In this document: positions 54,484 through 64,000 of the stretch, one piece after another
Numbering within the stretch: position 1 is the stretch's first letter
How the letters are laid out: every line of letters starts with the position of its first letter
NCBI GenBank assembly: GCA_017163975.1
Contig: JAFFSR010000249.1
Coordinates: forward strand, 7,311,501-7,375,500
Length of the DNA: 64,000 nt
DNA from: Anastatus disparis
Taxonomy: Eukaryota; Arthropoda; Insecta; Hymenoptera; Eupelmidae
Reading direction: 5' to 3'
Program-made: the position numbers and the translations under genes
Notes under the pieces: generated by a model
Databases searched by the model: none
What the model was told of the DNA's origin: nothing
Seen by the model: the letters and a program-made list of their open reading frames with translations, nothing else

Positions 54484-55349
54484 GGGACATTTCACGCCAA
54501 CTGATAGAGCAGAAAAATAAAAATCGTTGAAACTCTAAGAATTTATTATTTTTGTTGCCCAAAATATGTAAAAAAATTTTCAAGGATCTAGATTAAAAGG
54601 ATCAAGAGTTACAGGACCTTGAAATTTGAAAATTTTTGGAAAAGTCCCAACTTTATCATTTTTTTTCTGCAAATCCTGATGTTTTAGAGAAAAATGCATA
54701 ATAACACTTCTTGTTGTAAACGAAGAAGAGAGTTAGCAGGATTTTTTACAGACCTGAATCTCGCAGTTTTCTGATTAGCTCTTATGTGTAAAACATGGTT
54801 ATTGAAATTATTTAATGTTTGCCGCTGCCAAAATTGGCTTTTGAAGGCTTATTTTTTTCTATTTTTTATTAACTTTAAAATAAATTTTGGTTCGTGTAAG
54901 CAAAAGTCACCAATAAGGGGTTATCACAGTTTTAAATATACATTTTCATGTAAAATTTATTTTTCTCATTGAAAATAGCCTGTCACATACTAAACATGAT
55001 CATCTGGTTTTAATACTCAAAAACTATTAAAATAAGTTTAAAAATCATTTAGTAAAATGTCATTTATCAATTATAAGCCTAATTATTAATTAAACAACAC
55101 TCGTTATTATTATAATTACAATAAATTTCAAAGGAAAATAAGAATTATCCCAAAATTAAATAATTATTTTTCTATAAGAATTTACTTATTTCAAAGAATT
55201 GATTCATCAATAAAAAAGAATAATTAAATAATCACTTTTTTCCTTGCCTTAACTTTCTATAAAAAGTATCAGTAAAATGGAAAATGATGATATCATTTTG
55301 GAACATACGCTTAAAAGAAATAATAGAGGCTTTTATTACAATGAATTAC

Positions 55350-56080
55350 ATTGAATGAGCTGTTATAATTAGAACACTGATTTTTAGATTAGCATTAATA
55401 ATTTCATTGATACAAGGTACATCTTGAGTAATGTTCATAGGTGCTACACGAGCAAACTGAAAAGTTTTCAAGGTTGTTCAAGTACCAGGTCCTCTAATAC
55501 TTTGTGCAGCTAAAGCACCAACTGCAGTGACCAGTTCAATTTTTGCTTTCATATATTTTTTCTTGCTTGTATGAATAAATTCAAGAAGTTGTGACACAGT
55601 TGAACGTATAATATACCTGTAAACTGGGACATCCGGTTTAATATGTTGTCTAATCCTAGCAATTATAATTGCAACTGTTTTCAAAAATTGAGCTGATTCT
55701 TGCTTAAATTCTTAACTTACACAAGAATATTTCTCTGACATCAAAAGTTCAGGGGTTACTTTAATAATACTAGAGCTGCCTAATGGATTTTCAAATTTGT
55801 ACGTTGATGTAGATTTAATATATCATCAAGAACTTTTTTATAATCAATAAGACAGTCTTTGCCTTCCATATACGTTGGATCCATAGAATCTACACGATAA
55901 AGAATTTAAACAATATCAACAAAAGAATTTTCAACTGTCATATCATAATGTAAACTAAGATCTTCTAAACTCTTACCATTCTTCTTTGCGTCTATCCAGT
56001 TTCAGCAATTTTAACAGCTTTATCTAAAGCTGTTCATGGACCAAAATCCATTTTTCTTTCTCCACCCAATGAATATAATT
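55350..56080 (-). pseudogene. POLR3A: RNA polymerase III largest subunit (RPC1) fragment
   Basis: On the minus strand, in several frames, the order reads AVKIAETG, QRRMVKSLEDLSLHYDMTVE, then DSMDPTYMEGKDCLIDYKKV, KKYMKAKIELVTAVGALAAQ, SIRGPGT, a stop, [22 protein letters not shown] and IITA. This matches RPC1 through the bridge-helix/trigger-loop neighbourhood: AV(K)TAETGYMQRR(L)VK, MEGKD and AVGA(L)(C/A)[20 protein letters not shown]. A GE-to-RG change destroys the invariant [10 protein letters not shown] segment, and stops and shifts are scattered throughout. Absence of obvious introns suggests capture of spliced RNA or of one exon. It cannot encode a functional polymerase part. Confidence 0.85.
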
Positions 56081-56184
56081 TGAACTATATTTCTATTATT
56101 TGTTCTTCATAATATTCTGAAAAAAAAACAATTTATAAAACTAAGAGAATTTTCTGGCAATCAACATCTTATTTACATTTTATA

Positions 56185-56400
56185 TGTAACGGTCTTAAGA
56201 GCATACCAAAACTCCTCCTTTTAACAATATTTCCAATCCAAGTGTATCAATGAACGGTGCGTTTAATCTAGTTTTTCGCTACAGTAAAAAAATTTATGAG
56301 ATTAAACTTAAGTGCGGATAACTCAAAAAATCCATTAAAATATTATGTATAAAAAGTTATAAACTAACATTCAATACATAGTATTTTGAGTTAAAGAATA
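56185..56400 (+). repeat. Dispersed repeat, copy 3 (partial)
   Basis: Matches the first half of 18540-18937 and 29040-29400: CTCCTTTTAACAATATTTCC, GTGCGTTTAATC, TTTTTCGCTACAGT, AGTGCGGATAACTC, ATAAAAAGTTATAAAC and AGTATTTTGAG. It lies in the interior of the long-TIR element, next to the POLR3A fragment. Confidence 0.7.
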
Positions 56401-57346
56401 CTTCTATCGTTTAACTAAAAATAAAAATATATATTTAAATAAATAAATAAAGATGGGTAGTCAGAAAGCTTTTGTTTATAATTATCCCCAAAAAATTCAT
56501 TTAGTGTGTGTTCCAAAATTCTATCATCATTTTCTATTGAACAGATACTTTTTCTAGAAAGTTAAGGTAAGGAAAATAGTAATTATTTAATTATTCTTTT
56601 TTATTGATGAATCAATTCTTTGAAATAAGTAAATTTTTATTGAAAAATAATTATTTGATTTTGGAATAATTCAGAGTCTAATTTTCCTTTGAAATTAATT
56701 GTAATTATAATAATAACGAGTGTTATTTAATTATTAATTAAGCTTATAATTAAGAAATAACATTTAAATAAATGATTTTTAAACCTATTTTAATAGTTTT
56801 TGAATATTAAAACCAGATACTTATGTTTAGTATGTGACAGGCTATTTTCAATAAGAAAAATAAATTTTACATGAAAATGTATATTTAAAACTGTGATAAC
56901 TACTTATTGGTGACTTTTGCTTACACGAACCAAAATTTATTTTAAAGTTAATAAAAAATAGAAAAAAATAAGCCTTCAAAAGCCAATTTTGGCAGTGGCA
57001 AACATTAAATAATTTCAATAACCATGTTTTACACATAAGAGCCAATCAGAAAACTGCGAGATTCAGGTCTGTAAAAAATCCTGCTAACTCTCTTCTTCAT
57101 TTACAACAAGAAGTGTTATTATGCATTTTTCTCTAAAACATCAGGATTTTCAGAAAAAAAATTATGAAGTTGGGACTTTTCCAAAAATTTTGAAAAATTT
57201 TCTAATTTCAAGGTCCTGTAACTCTTGATCCTTTCAATCTAGATCCTTGAAAATTTTTTTACATATTTTGGGTAACAAAAAGAATAAATTCTTAGAGTTT
57301 TAACGATTTTTATTTTTTTGCTCTATCAGTTGGCGTGAAATGTCCC

Positions 57347-57552
57347 ATATCAGGATTTTCAGAAAAAAAATTATGAAGTTGGGACTTTTCCAAAAATTTT
57401 GAAAAATTTTCTAATTTCAAGGTCCTGTAACTCTTGATCCTTTCAATCTAGATCCTTGAAAATTTTTTTACATATTTCGGGTAACAAAAAGAATAAATTC
57501 TTAGAGTTTTAACGATTTTTATTTTTTTGCTCTATCAGTTGGCGTGAAATGT

Positions 57553-57553
<1 letters not shown>
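57347..57553. repeat. Tandem duplicate of the right TIR end
   Basis: The last 205 bp of the right arm (57142-57346) are repeated almost exactly at 57351-57553, ending GGCGTGAAATGTCC. A (TA)n tract follows at 57555-57611. Only a few single-base differences are seen, for instance TATTTTGGG versus TATTTCGGG. Confidence 0.88.
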
Positions 57554-57614
<61 letters not shown>

Positions 57615-57984
57615 GTATGATTATGTATACGTTTAACCAACTCAAAATAATATTAATAATAATACTATAACACTCACCTCTCTAGACTTGAAAGCAAAAC
57701 TATAACGCCACAGAAAATAACCTAGAAACCCAATTCAAATATAGTTTTATTAATTAAAGTCACTGTAAAACACTGTTGCAATCACTAACTATAACTAAAC
57801 TGTCTTTTTTCCTCTCTCTCCCAAGTTATCTATTCACAAATTATTTTAGTCTTAACGAAGCAAACCCACAAATAATTATCTATGTACCACAATAAGCAAC
57901 AAGTGCTCACGAGTATACATACAACCACACTGTTTAATTAATTTTAATAACGAACTTCAACATAATGAGTGCAGCACTTGACGG

Positions 57985-58140
57985 ACAGCGTCGTAACGTG
58001 CGCCACTTAGAAGCTACGTCGGGCAATGAACATAATTTTTTTCTCCCACGCGCCATACCTACGCTCGCGCGCAAGGATATTAGCGTACCGTAATTTAGTA
58101 TAGCTGCAGCAACTTACGTCGAAGATTTTTTTTTTCTCAG
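57985..58140 (+). repeat. Dispersed GC-rich repeat, copy 1
   Basis: Matches about 60030-60200: CGTGCGCCAC, AAGCTACGTC/AAAGTTACATC, CCCACGCGCCATACCTACG/CCCACGCGCCATTTCTACG, CGCAAGGATA/CGCAGGGATA. The relation to the LTR-like units nearby is unknown; it may be their flanking or internal sequence. Confidence 0.6.
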
Positions 58141-58934
58141 ACATTGATTTGACTAAAATTCAAATATATTAACGAAATTTAACAAATTTTCAAATTTAAA
58201 ACAATAAACATTCGATTTCTAACTTAACTTGCATTTTACCACATTTTTGGAATTCTAATAATCAATATTTCAAAATTCACACGATAAGTGTAGACAGTGA
58301 TACATAATTCTTTTTCTTAAAATTAAAAAAGAGATTCAAATTATTAAATTTTCATTATCCAGACGTTTATTAGATCAATATTTGTAAAACTCTTTATTTT
58401 TCCTGATTCCTATGGTGACTCTCTCAGAAAAATCAATGTTAAAGTACTACATATCTACAATTATTTTTTATAGAAGTTTTTTTTATATAAAATAATAGAT
58501 TAAAGACATTTTTATAAAATTTTACACAATAAACGGCATTAAAACCCCGCAGATGTATTAATTACATGCAAAATATGACCCTACTATGCTATAATTCTAC
58601 CTTTAGTTCATTCAAATATCTAACGAACTACCTGTTTCTTTTTTTTATTATTCAATACAATTATAAAAATTATTAAAATTTTTACAAGTGTAATACGAAA
58701 TATGTAAATAAATATTATAAATAATAATTAATAATTATAAACATTACAAAAAAAGGGGGGTATACGATGATAAAATTTTATTTTAGTATACCAATTTTCA
58801 AGATAAGTTAAGTTTTTTCACAAAGAAATATAATTCAAAATGTAATGACTTCCGGCATGTCGTACATATAATATCATATAAAACTAAAGTCAAATATGCA
58901 ATTATTTAACAGCTATATACGTTTTTCTCAACAT
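58141..58934. other. AT-rich, no supported gene
   Basis: No protein family or clear repeat. A G run (GGGGGG) near 58757 is the only compositional break. Confidence 0.35.
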
Positions 58935-60020
58935 TGTAACGTTTGGCCTTTTTGCCTCGATTAGATCTTGATGTCGTAGGCGTCAGACTTTTAGAGGGTG
59001 CTGCAGATGGTTGATTCTCGGAGGCCAAAGTTCAAACTTACATACTAAACTAACCTAACCTTATTGAATTAATAAAATTAATAATAAGAAAAATAATAAA
59101 GAAATAAATTAAAAGAATGAAATATGAATGATCAAAAAAAAAATAATAATATTAATTAAAAGAATTAATCATAAATAAACGGTACAAAGCTAATCTATCC
59201 TTACGTACTAAGTGATAACGATAATGAGAGGAAGCAGGATGGGTACTGCGGACTGGTGATTAAGTTTAAACACGATACTTTTGGGTTTAGACTTAAACTA
59301 TCTTTTTCTTTTATATTTATTAATAAAAATAAAAAGAATAACAAGATAATTACAACGCCGATTAAATAATATTGAATAACAAAATTAAAAATTATTATTG
59401 TGTAATAACGTTCGCACTTTGAAGAAGAAAAGAAAAATCTTTAGTTATCTTCTTGACCGCTAGGTGGCGCTAATTCGTATTTATCGGCTGTAACAAATAA
59501 AACAAAAGAAATAATACAATGGTTAATTATATAACAATATAGACTCGGCGGGTAAATTCGCGACCTACTTTATCGACGGAGTTCGGCGCGATCGGTAACG
59601 GAGCCAGGTAAGGTAATATAGGAGAGCTAGGATGGTAACCCTTTAAACCATGGCTGGAGAAGAGGGGGGAGACTTTTGGTCGAAGACCAATGGAGGAATC
59701 TACCTCGACCAGCGATGGTGGAGGTAGTAACTAGGAGTCAGTGTCGGGCAACCCCACCCTTACACTGACGGATGGATAGGAGACTATGCCGGGCAATCCC
59801 ACCCTTGCATAGCTTGAGACAGGAGTATAGGTAAGGATAACTCCCACTGTGCCGAGCAACCCCACTCTTACACAATGGAAGGGGAGAAGAGTCTCTAGCT
59901 GGCTCGGCGGCTCGCTTATATATGCTATGGAGCTCGCTATTCCCGTTGCGGGAGTAGCGCGTCGTAGCGGCTGAGCGCGAGTACTAAGTCTAGCGCGATT
60001 TTTGAATCGTCGCAACATGT
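58935..60020 (-). mobile_element. LTR-like unit A
   Basis: Starts TGTAACGTTTGGCC and probably ends CGTCGCAACA near 60018. In minus orientation a TATA box (CATATATAAGCGAGCC) lies at about 59912-59925, with a CT-rich initiator downstream. Low-coordinate AT-rich and high-coordinate GC-rich halves, and the TGTAACG end, are shared with 11011-12158 and 60365-61790. It also has the CTAACCTAACCTT word seen in unit B. No internal genes lie nearby, so it may be a solo LTR. The 106-codon minus frame at 59731-60051 spans promoter and hairpins and is not a gene. Confidence 0.55.
59739..59874. repeat. Three hairpin repeats with matched stems
   Basis: Each unit keeps the loop CGGGCAACCCCACCCTT or a close variant, flanked by inverted arms. 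Unit 1 has CAGTGT and ACACTG, unit 2 CTATGC and GCATAG, unit 3 TGTG and CACA. Arm sequences differ between units 1 and 2 but pairing is kept on both sides. Confidence 0.75.
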
Positions 60021-60029
60021 AACTCATTG

Positions 60030-60200
60030 TAACCGCAACAACGTGCGCCACATAAAAGTTACATCAAGCAATGATCATATTTTTTCCCCCACGCGCCATT
60101 TCTACGCTCGCACGCAGGGATACTAACTACATACTGTAACTCATTATAGTTACAGCAACATACGTCGCTTAAAGACTACGTCGTCGACGAACATCTTTTT
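60030..60200 (+). repeat. Dispersed GC-rich repeat, copy 2
   Basis: Counterpart of 57985-58140, located between the two LTR-like units. It is followed by a second, shorter echo (GACTACGTCGTCGACGAAC, CACGCGCCTACGCC). Confidence 0.6.
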
Positions 60201-60364
60201 CACGCGCCTACGCCACACGTGGTAATACTAGGGGCCTATTCCACTACAGATATGACAGCGCACGACGCTCGAATCAAGTCGCCGATGCAAACACCTATTA
60301 CAAATTGCATATATATTATTTTATGTTGTATATTGTTATACTGTATATGTGTGTATGTATGTAT

Positions 60365-61790
60365 TGTAACGTTTTTCCCTCTCGGGAGGGGGAAATACGT
60401 GTTTCTCTTGTTGCCGGACGCTTCAGTGAGTTACCAGAGTAAGATCGGCAGGAGTGGGAAGGATCGGACGATGGAAAATGGAGGAAAGTAACCGGGTTTA
60501 ACACGTTTGGTTATACTAGGGAGTACCTTGGCTTTAATGTACTCATTAAACTCATGTACAACGACAATTACAATAATGAAATAATAATAATGTATTAATC
60601 AAAACTAAACCTATTATTTTATATAATACAAACAAGCTAACCTAACCTTAATGAAATATAATTTACAAAAGTAATTAGTTCTTTGTTCATCTCGGCCACT
60701 TGACGGCTATTTAATAAATGATTAAATCAATAAATCTTTAAATAAATCTAATTTAATAGTTTGAGTTCAACTAAAAGATTCTATGGCCTGCACGGTCTAA
60801 AATATACCGGCGGCTTTTACCTGCAACAATGTGCAAAACAAAAAGGGACAAATGATTAATAATTAATTATAATGATATTAATAGGCAACGGCACCTAATA
60901 ACGCAATACTTAATCCTACGATAATAATAATGGTGGGTAGCCGGCTCCCTTGATTATCTAAATTACGAATCTCTATAGGCATGCGGAATCTTTAAGTGAT
61001 GTAAAGACAATGGGTGGCCGACACCCTTAACTTACTTTAATATCTTAATAACTACGCGGCAGTCGGACGGAGTCCTTTAATTAACATAACAAAATGTATT
61101 GGGTGGACGACACCCTTAACTTATTTTAAGTTATAATATTTACACGCGATCGGATGGAGTCCTTTAAACTAACATGAAACAAGTAATGGATGGACGACAC
61201 CCTTAATATATTCTATAAATCACGTAGTGGCGGACGCGACAACTGTGGGTGGACAAGACCCTTAATTAAGCCCGTTGCGATGTATGAGATAGAATATAAT
61301 ATTTTGGGTGGACGTCACCCTTAAATTCAGCGGCGCAAGTTCGGCATTGCGGCGACGGCAAAAGGTTGCGAATGTGCTCTAGGCAGCATGGATTTACGCC
61401 AGCGTGCTAACTCGACATATCTCTAATACCGCCAGCATATGCACTAGAGTGTAAATCAGCGTGCTCACTCGATCTACCCTCGTGTGCAAGAGTGAAAAGC
61501 TTTGCCTGGCTGTGGTGGTCCACAAGGCAAGGCAACCAGCTACTACTTGTCATACTCTCTCTTAGCCTAGCGTGCTCACTCAGGTGAAGAGAGAGAGGGG
61601 AGACCGTAGTCTACACTGCTCTGCTCTGGTTAGCTTCTCGGCCTCTTATATACTCTGGCCTCATTCTCCTCGTTGCGCGAAACGACGTTTGAGGTTGCCG
61701 CTTAGCGGCTGAGCTCAGAACTACTGTTCCATAGTAGCTTGGCCGTTAGGAGGAAGATTTGAAATGCGCGGGTATGTATACTCGTCGCAG
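60365..61790 (-). mobile_element. LTR-like unit B
   Basis: Starts TGTAACGTTTTTCCC and ends near CTCGTCGCA at about 61789. The minus strand has a TATA box (AGTATATAAGAGGCC) at about 61645-61660, followed by GAGAAGCTAACCAGAGCAG, a plausible start region. It shares its general plan with unit A. It contains the GGGTGG hairpin array. No retroelement genes are attached. The end and orientation are inferred from layout, not from a paired LTR. Confidence 0.5.
60934..61324. repeat. GGGTGGACGACACCC hairpin array, six copies
   Basis: Copies at 60934, 61012, 61101, 61188, 61246 and 61306 have the form GGGTGG-x3-CACCC followed by TTAA (first copy GGGTAGCCGGCTCCC then TTGA). Each is a short palindrome. 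Related CGGAYGGAGTCCTTTAA words lie between them near 61063 and 61150. Spacing varies from about 58 to 90 bp. Confidence 0.82.
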
Positions 61791-61821
61791 TATATATTGT
61801 ATATTATATATACAATATGTT

Positions 61822-61859
<38 letters not shown>

Positions 61860-63133
61860 TATAATTTCATATATATTATTTATACAGTATGTGTATGTAT
61901 GTAGGTACATGTATATATACAGTGAAATTTTTAATAAAATGTGCAGTACGCGATATTTATCTAAAAATTCAAATAGAACGATTTGCCAAGTGTTTCAGTT
62001 TTATCTACATACGTGTATAATAGTACTTTATGGACCTTGCATTATTTTAGTAAAAAATGTCAGCACAGTGAAGGTAGGAAAAAATATATTTTTTTAATAA
62101 ATTATGTTTCAACAAATTCATCACTTTTTTTAATTTTCCTAGTTTGCTTATTTTCAATGTATTATTCCTTCTCGTGTAATATCTTTAAAGAGAAAGAGAA
62201 GGCTGTATTTTTTATACAATTACAAATACCCTCAGTTTTACGAATTGAGGTATAAATACCAGTCCATTCTGTTTTCATATTTTTGTATAGAATTTTCATT
62301 TTTTATAGCATCACAATGGATTAATCTCGAACTGTAATTCCCTATTTACGATAATTTATGTGTCTAAAATATAATTAAACTCAATTCCAAAAAAACAAAC
62401 CGTTGAGGCTTAATTATATATTATGTAAAAAAATATATTATGTAAAATTGCTTTAGCTTTCTAGAAAGCAAAACTTAAAGGATATGAATTTTAAAAGTAA
62501 CCCCACAAATATTATCAATAACGTGTATGATGTTTGTTGCGTATTCATATCTCATTTTCTCTTGTTTTATTTATAAATTATTAAATAACGTTGTTCCATA
62601 TGTTTTGGATGTACGTTATGTTAAATTAATATTTGTCATTGCATTTAATAATTAGTATTTTGTTGACATTTCATTCCTTTGATGCTTTTTGTATTTTTTA
62701 TACAATATTATTTTTAAATTGTATGGTGTTGAGCCCCGTTACTATTGTATGATCAAAATAGAGACTTCTAATACCATGGAATGTGTTGGTTTGTGCTGAT
62801 TGTAAAAGTTTGTACTTACATTTTGTCCGCCTTACATCGAATAAGAAAATGTCTGTTACACATACTATTTTTCATTCGTTTGGAAATTCCCATAATTATT
62901 AAAGAAAAGGATGTTTGATATTTTCATATTGTATTTTTTACTTGTATATATTCTGCATTTGCGTTTGTTTTAATCTGAATTGAAAGACAGTAACAGTTTG
63001 TACATGATCAAGTACACATCACCTCGACTATCTTCTATAATGTATAAAATATGTATAAAATACCTCAAAAATAGAACAAGTTTTAATTTTTTGAAAATAT
63101 ATATATATATATATAAATAAGAAATATAAATTG

Positions 63134-63210
<77 letters not shown>

Positions 63211-64000
63211 TTCAATTTATTTTTCTTATTTTCAGTGATATATAACTAAACTCATGTCCCTTTGTATCTCAGTACATTGAAGATTAGTATAAGGAAATTT
63301 GTAAATCAATATCCTAGTGGATGAAATAAGTTGGACTTAAACTGAATAATAATCAACAATATTCTCATGAATTCACGCAAAAAGTTCTAACATATAGGAA
63401 GTAGTGCATTTTTAGTTTTGTATCCTGTAACTTATACATCTAAGAGAAAGATGTAGGCATATAAACGATCATTTTGTATACAGCGTATAAATAATTGAAT
63501 TTTAATATTGGTTAGTTATACAGTTGAGTTACTTTTACTATGAAAAGCAATAACAAATAAATTTTTAAAAAAATATCAAAGTTTGGTTCAATTTAAATCT
63601 TTCAAAAGATATTTTTTTATATTTTTTAATATTTGTGAAGCATACAACTATTTCTATAGATGCTTGAGAAGAAACATCTGCGACCGATGAGTACAAATTA
63701 ACATTAAAAAAAGTAAATGTAGCTAAAAATCACATTTTTCATTATTTTTAATTACATTTAGGGTCAGAGACCCGATCACTGAGCCTGTCCCGAACACTGT
63801 GTTCTTATATTTAATTGTTTTTATCAAATGAATTTTATAAAAAAACTGAAAGAAAAAAATGTCATAATAAAGTCAAAAGATCAATCTTTAATTTGCAAAA
63901 ATTATTTCTATATCATATCAATTAATTTTTCATAAAAAAATAGTATATTATTGACCAAGGATGCATATCGATCATTCTCGGCGAGTGCGAACTTTAGGGG
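61791..64000. other. AT-rich right flank with TA tracts, no supported gene
   Basis: (TA)n tracts lie at about 61826-61852 and 63138-63206. The second is framed by inverted AAATATAAATTGAATATT and AATATTCAATTTATTTTT (63120-63232), so it is a palindrome with a TA core. Frames at 61759-62255 are AT-driven. The last 60 bases are more balanced. Nothing else is recognisable. Confidence 0.4.

Larger units (their letters stand above)
54484..57346. mobile_element. Long-TIR element carrying a POLR3A fragment, 2.86 kb
   Basis: Ends GGGACATTTCACGCCAACTG and CAGTTGGCGTGAAATGTCCC. The arms, 54484-about 55305 and about 56508-57346, are close inverted copies for more than 800 bp. The 1.2-kb interior holds no transposase but a host-gene fragment (POLR3A, minus strand) and the third copy of a dispersed repeat. 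A damaged relative lies at 10640-12346. Flanks are TA-rich, so the target duplication cannot be read. It is non-autonomous and would depend on a transposase supplied elsewhere. Confidence 0.85.

Noticed and set aside
59731..60051. 106-codon minus frame with repeated VRVGLPG-like words
   Set aside because: It is a translation of the hairpin repeats and promoter in LTR-like unit A.

Overview
This window looks like a piece of an AT-rich insect nuclear genome. No bacterial-style gene layout is present; nearly all coding sequence belongs to eukaryotic transposable elements, most of them decayed. Two stretches resemble host genes: one spliced exon matching the pyruvate dehydrogenase phosphatase regulatory subunit (PDPR) family on the minus strand at 33371-33578, and a broken fragment of the RNA polymerase III largest subunit (POLR3A) at about 55350-56080. 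The mix of Helitrons, TTAA-flanked short elements, Gypsy-type retrotransposon and GC-rich long terminal repeats (LTRs) would fit a parasitoid wasp or another hymenopteran, but the species cannot be fixed from the sequence alone.

Layout, left to right. 1-3.6 kb: a possible 3' coding end, an E-box-rich low-complexity block, a duplicated 300-bp repeat, a Tc1/mariner transposase remnant (minus) and AT-rich minisatellite. 4.4-7.3 kb: a degenerate satellite of roughly 150-180 bp units split by a broken non-LTR reverse transcriptase. 9.7-12.35 kb: two TTAA-flanked palindromic elements, then a damaged copy of a long-TIR element (TIR = terminal inverted repeat) that carries a probable solo LTR. 12.35-17.3 kb: a Helitron with recognisable 5' and 3' ends and a nearly intact PIF1-type helicase, whose coding part lies between internal inverted repeats of about 280 bp. 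17.6-23.7 kb: a second, older Helitron region with, in order, an Ulp1/C48-like protease relic, a Lys-rich repeat region, the Helitron N-terminal/HUH domain and the start of a helicase, then a long GCCC-A-rich satellite and a Helitron 3' end. 24.9-28.1 kb: a third Helitron relic, close to the second, broken by a Tc1-type MITE (non-autonomous short element). 28.2-33.3 kb: tandem repeats, including a near-exact 382-bp duplication, and a 698-bp non-autonomous Helitron. 33.4 kb: the PDPR exon. 34.8-35.7 kb: a retroelement pol tail and an LTR-like promoter. 36.3-40.3 kb: a 4-kb TIR transposon with arms of about 720 bp and one long transposase frame with only two stops. 40.6-41.4 kb: an ISL2EU/PIF-like transposase relic (minus). 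43.5-52.0 kb: a decayed Gypsy-type gag-pol element with a 1.5-kb foldback element inside gag. 52.1-52.9 kb: two abutting TTAA palindromes. 54.5-57.35 kb: a 2.9-kb long-TIR element whose interior is a POLR3A fragment. 58.9-61.8 kb: two LTR-like units, each with its own array of short hairpin repeats. The rest is AT-rich with microsatellites.

The genes do not form a pathway. What links them is nesting: elements sit in the ends or interiors of others (Helitron abutting a TIR end, solo LTR inside a TIR element, foldback inside gag, LINE inside satellite). Most reading frames carry stops, often at tryptophan codons. The best-preserved frames are the 553-codon helicase of the first Helitron, the 150-codon frame after it and the 4-kb TIR transposase. 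The most promising unusual items are the POLR3A-capturing TIR element, the Helitron helicase between inverted repeats, and the hairpin arrays with co-varying stems in the LTR-like units.
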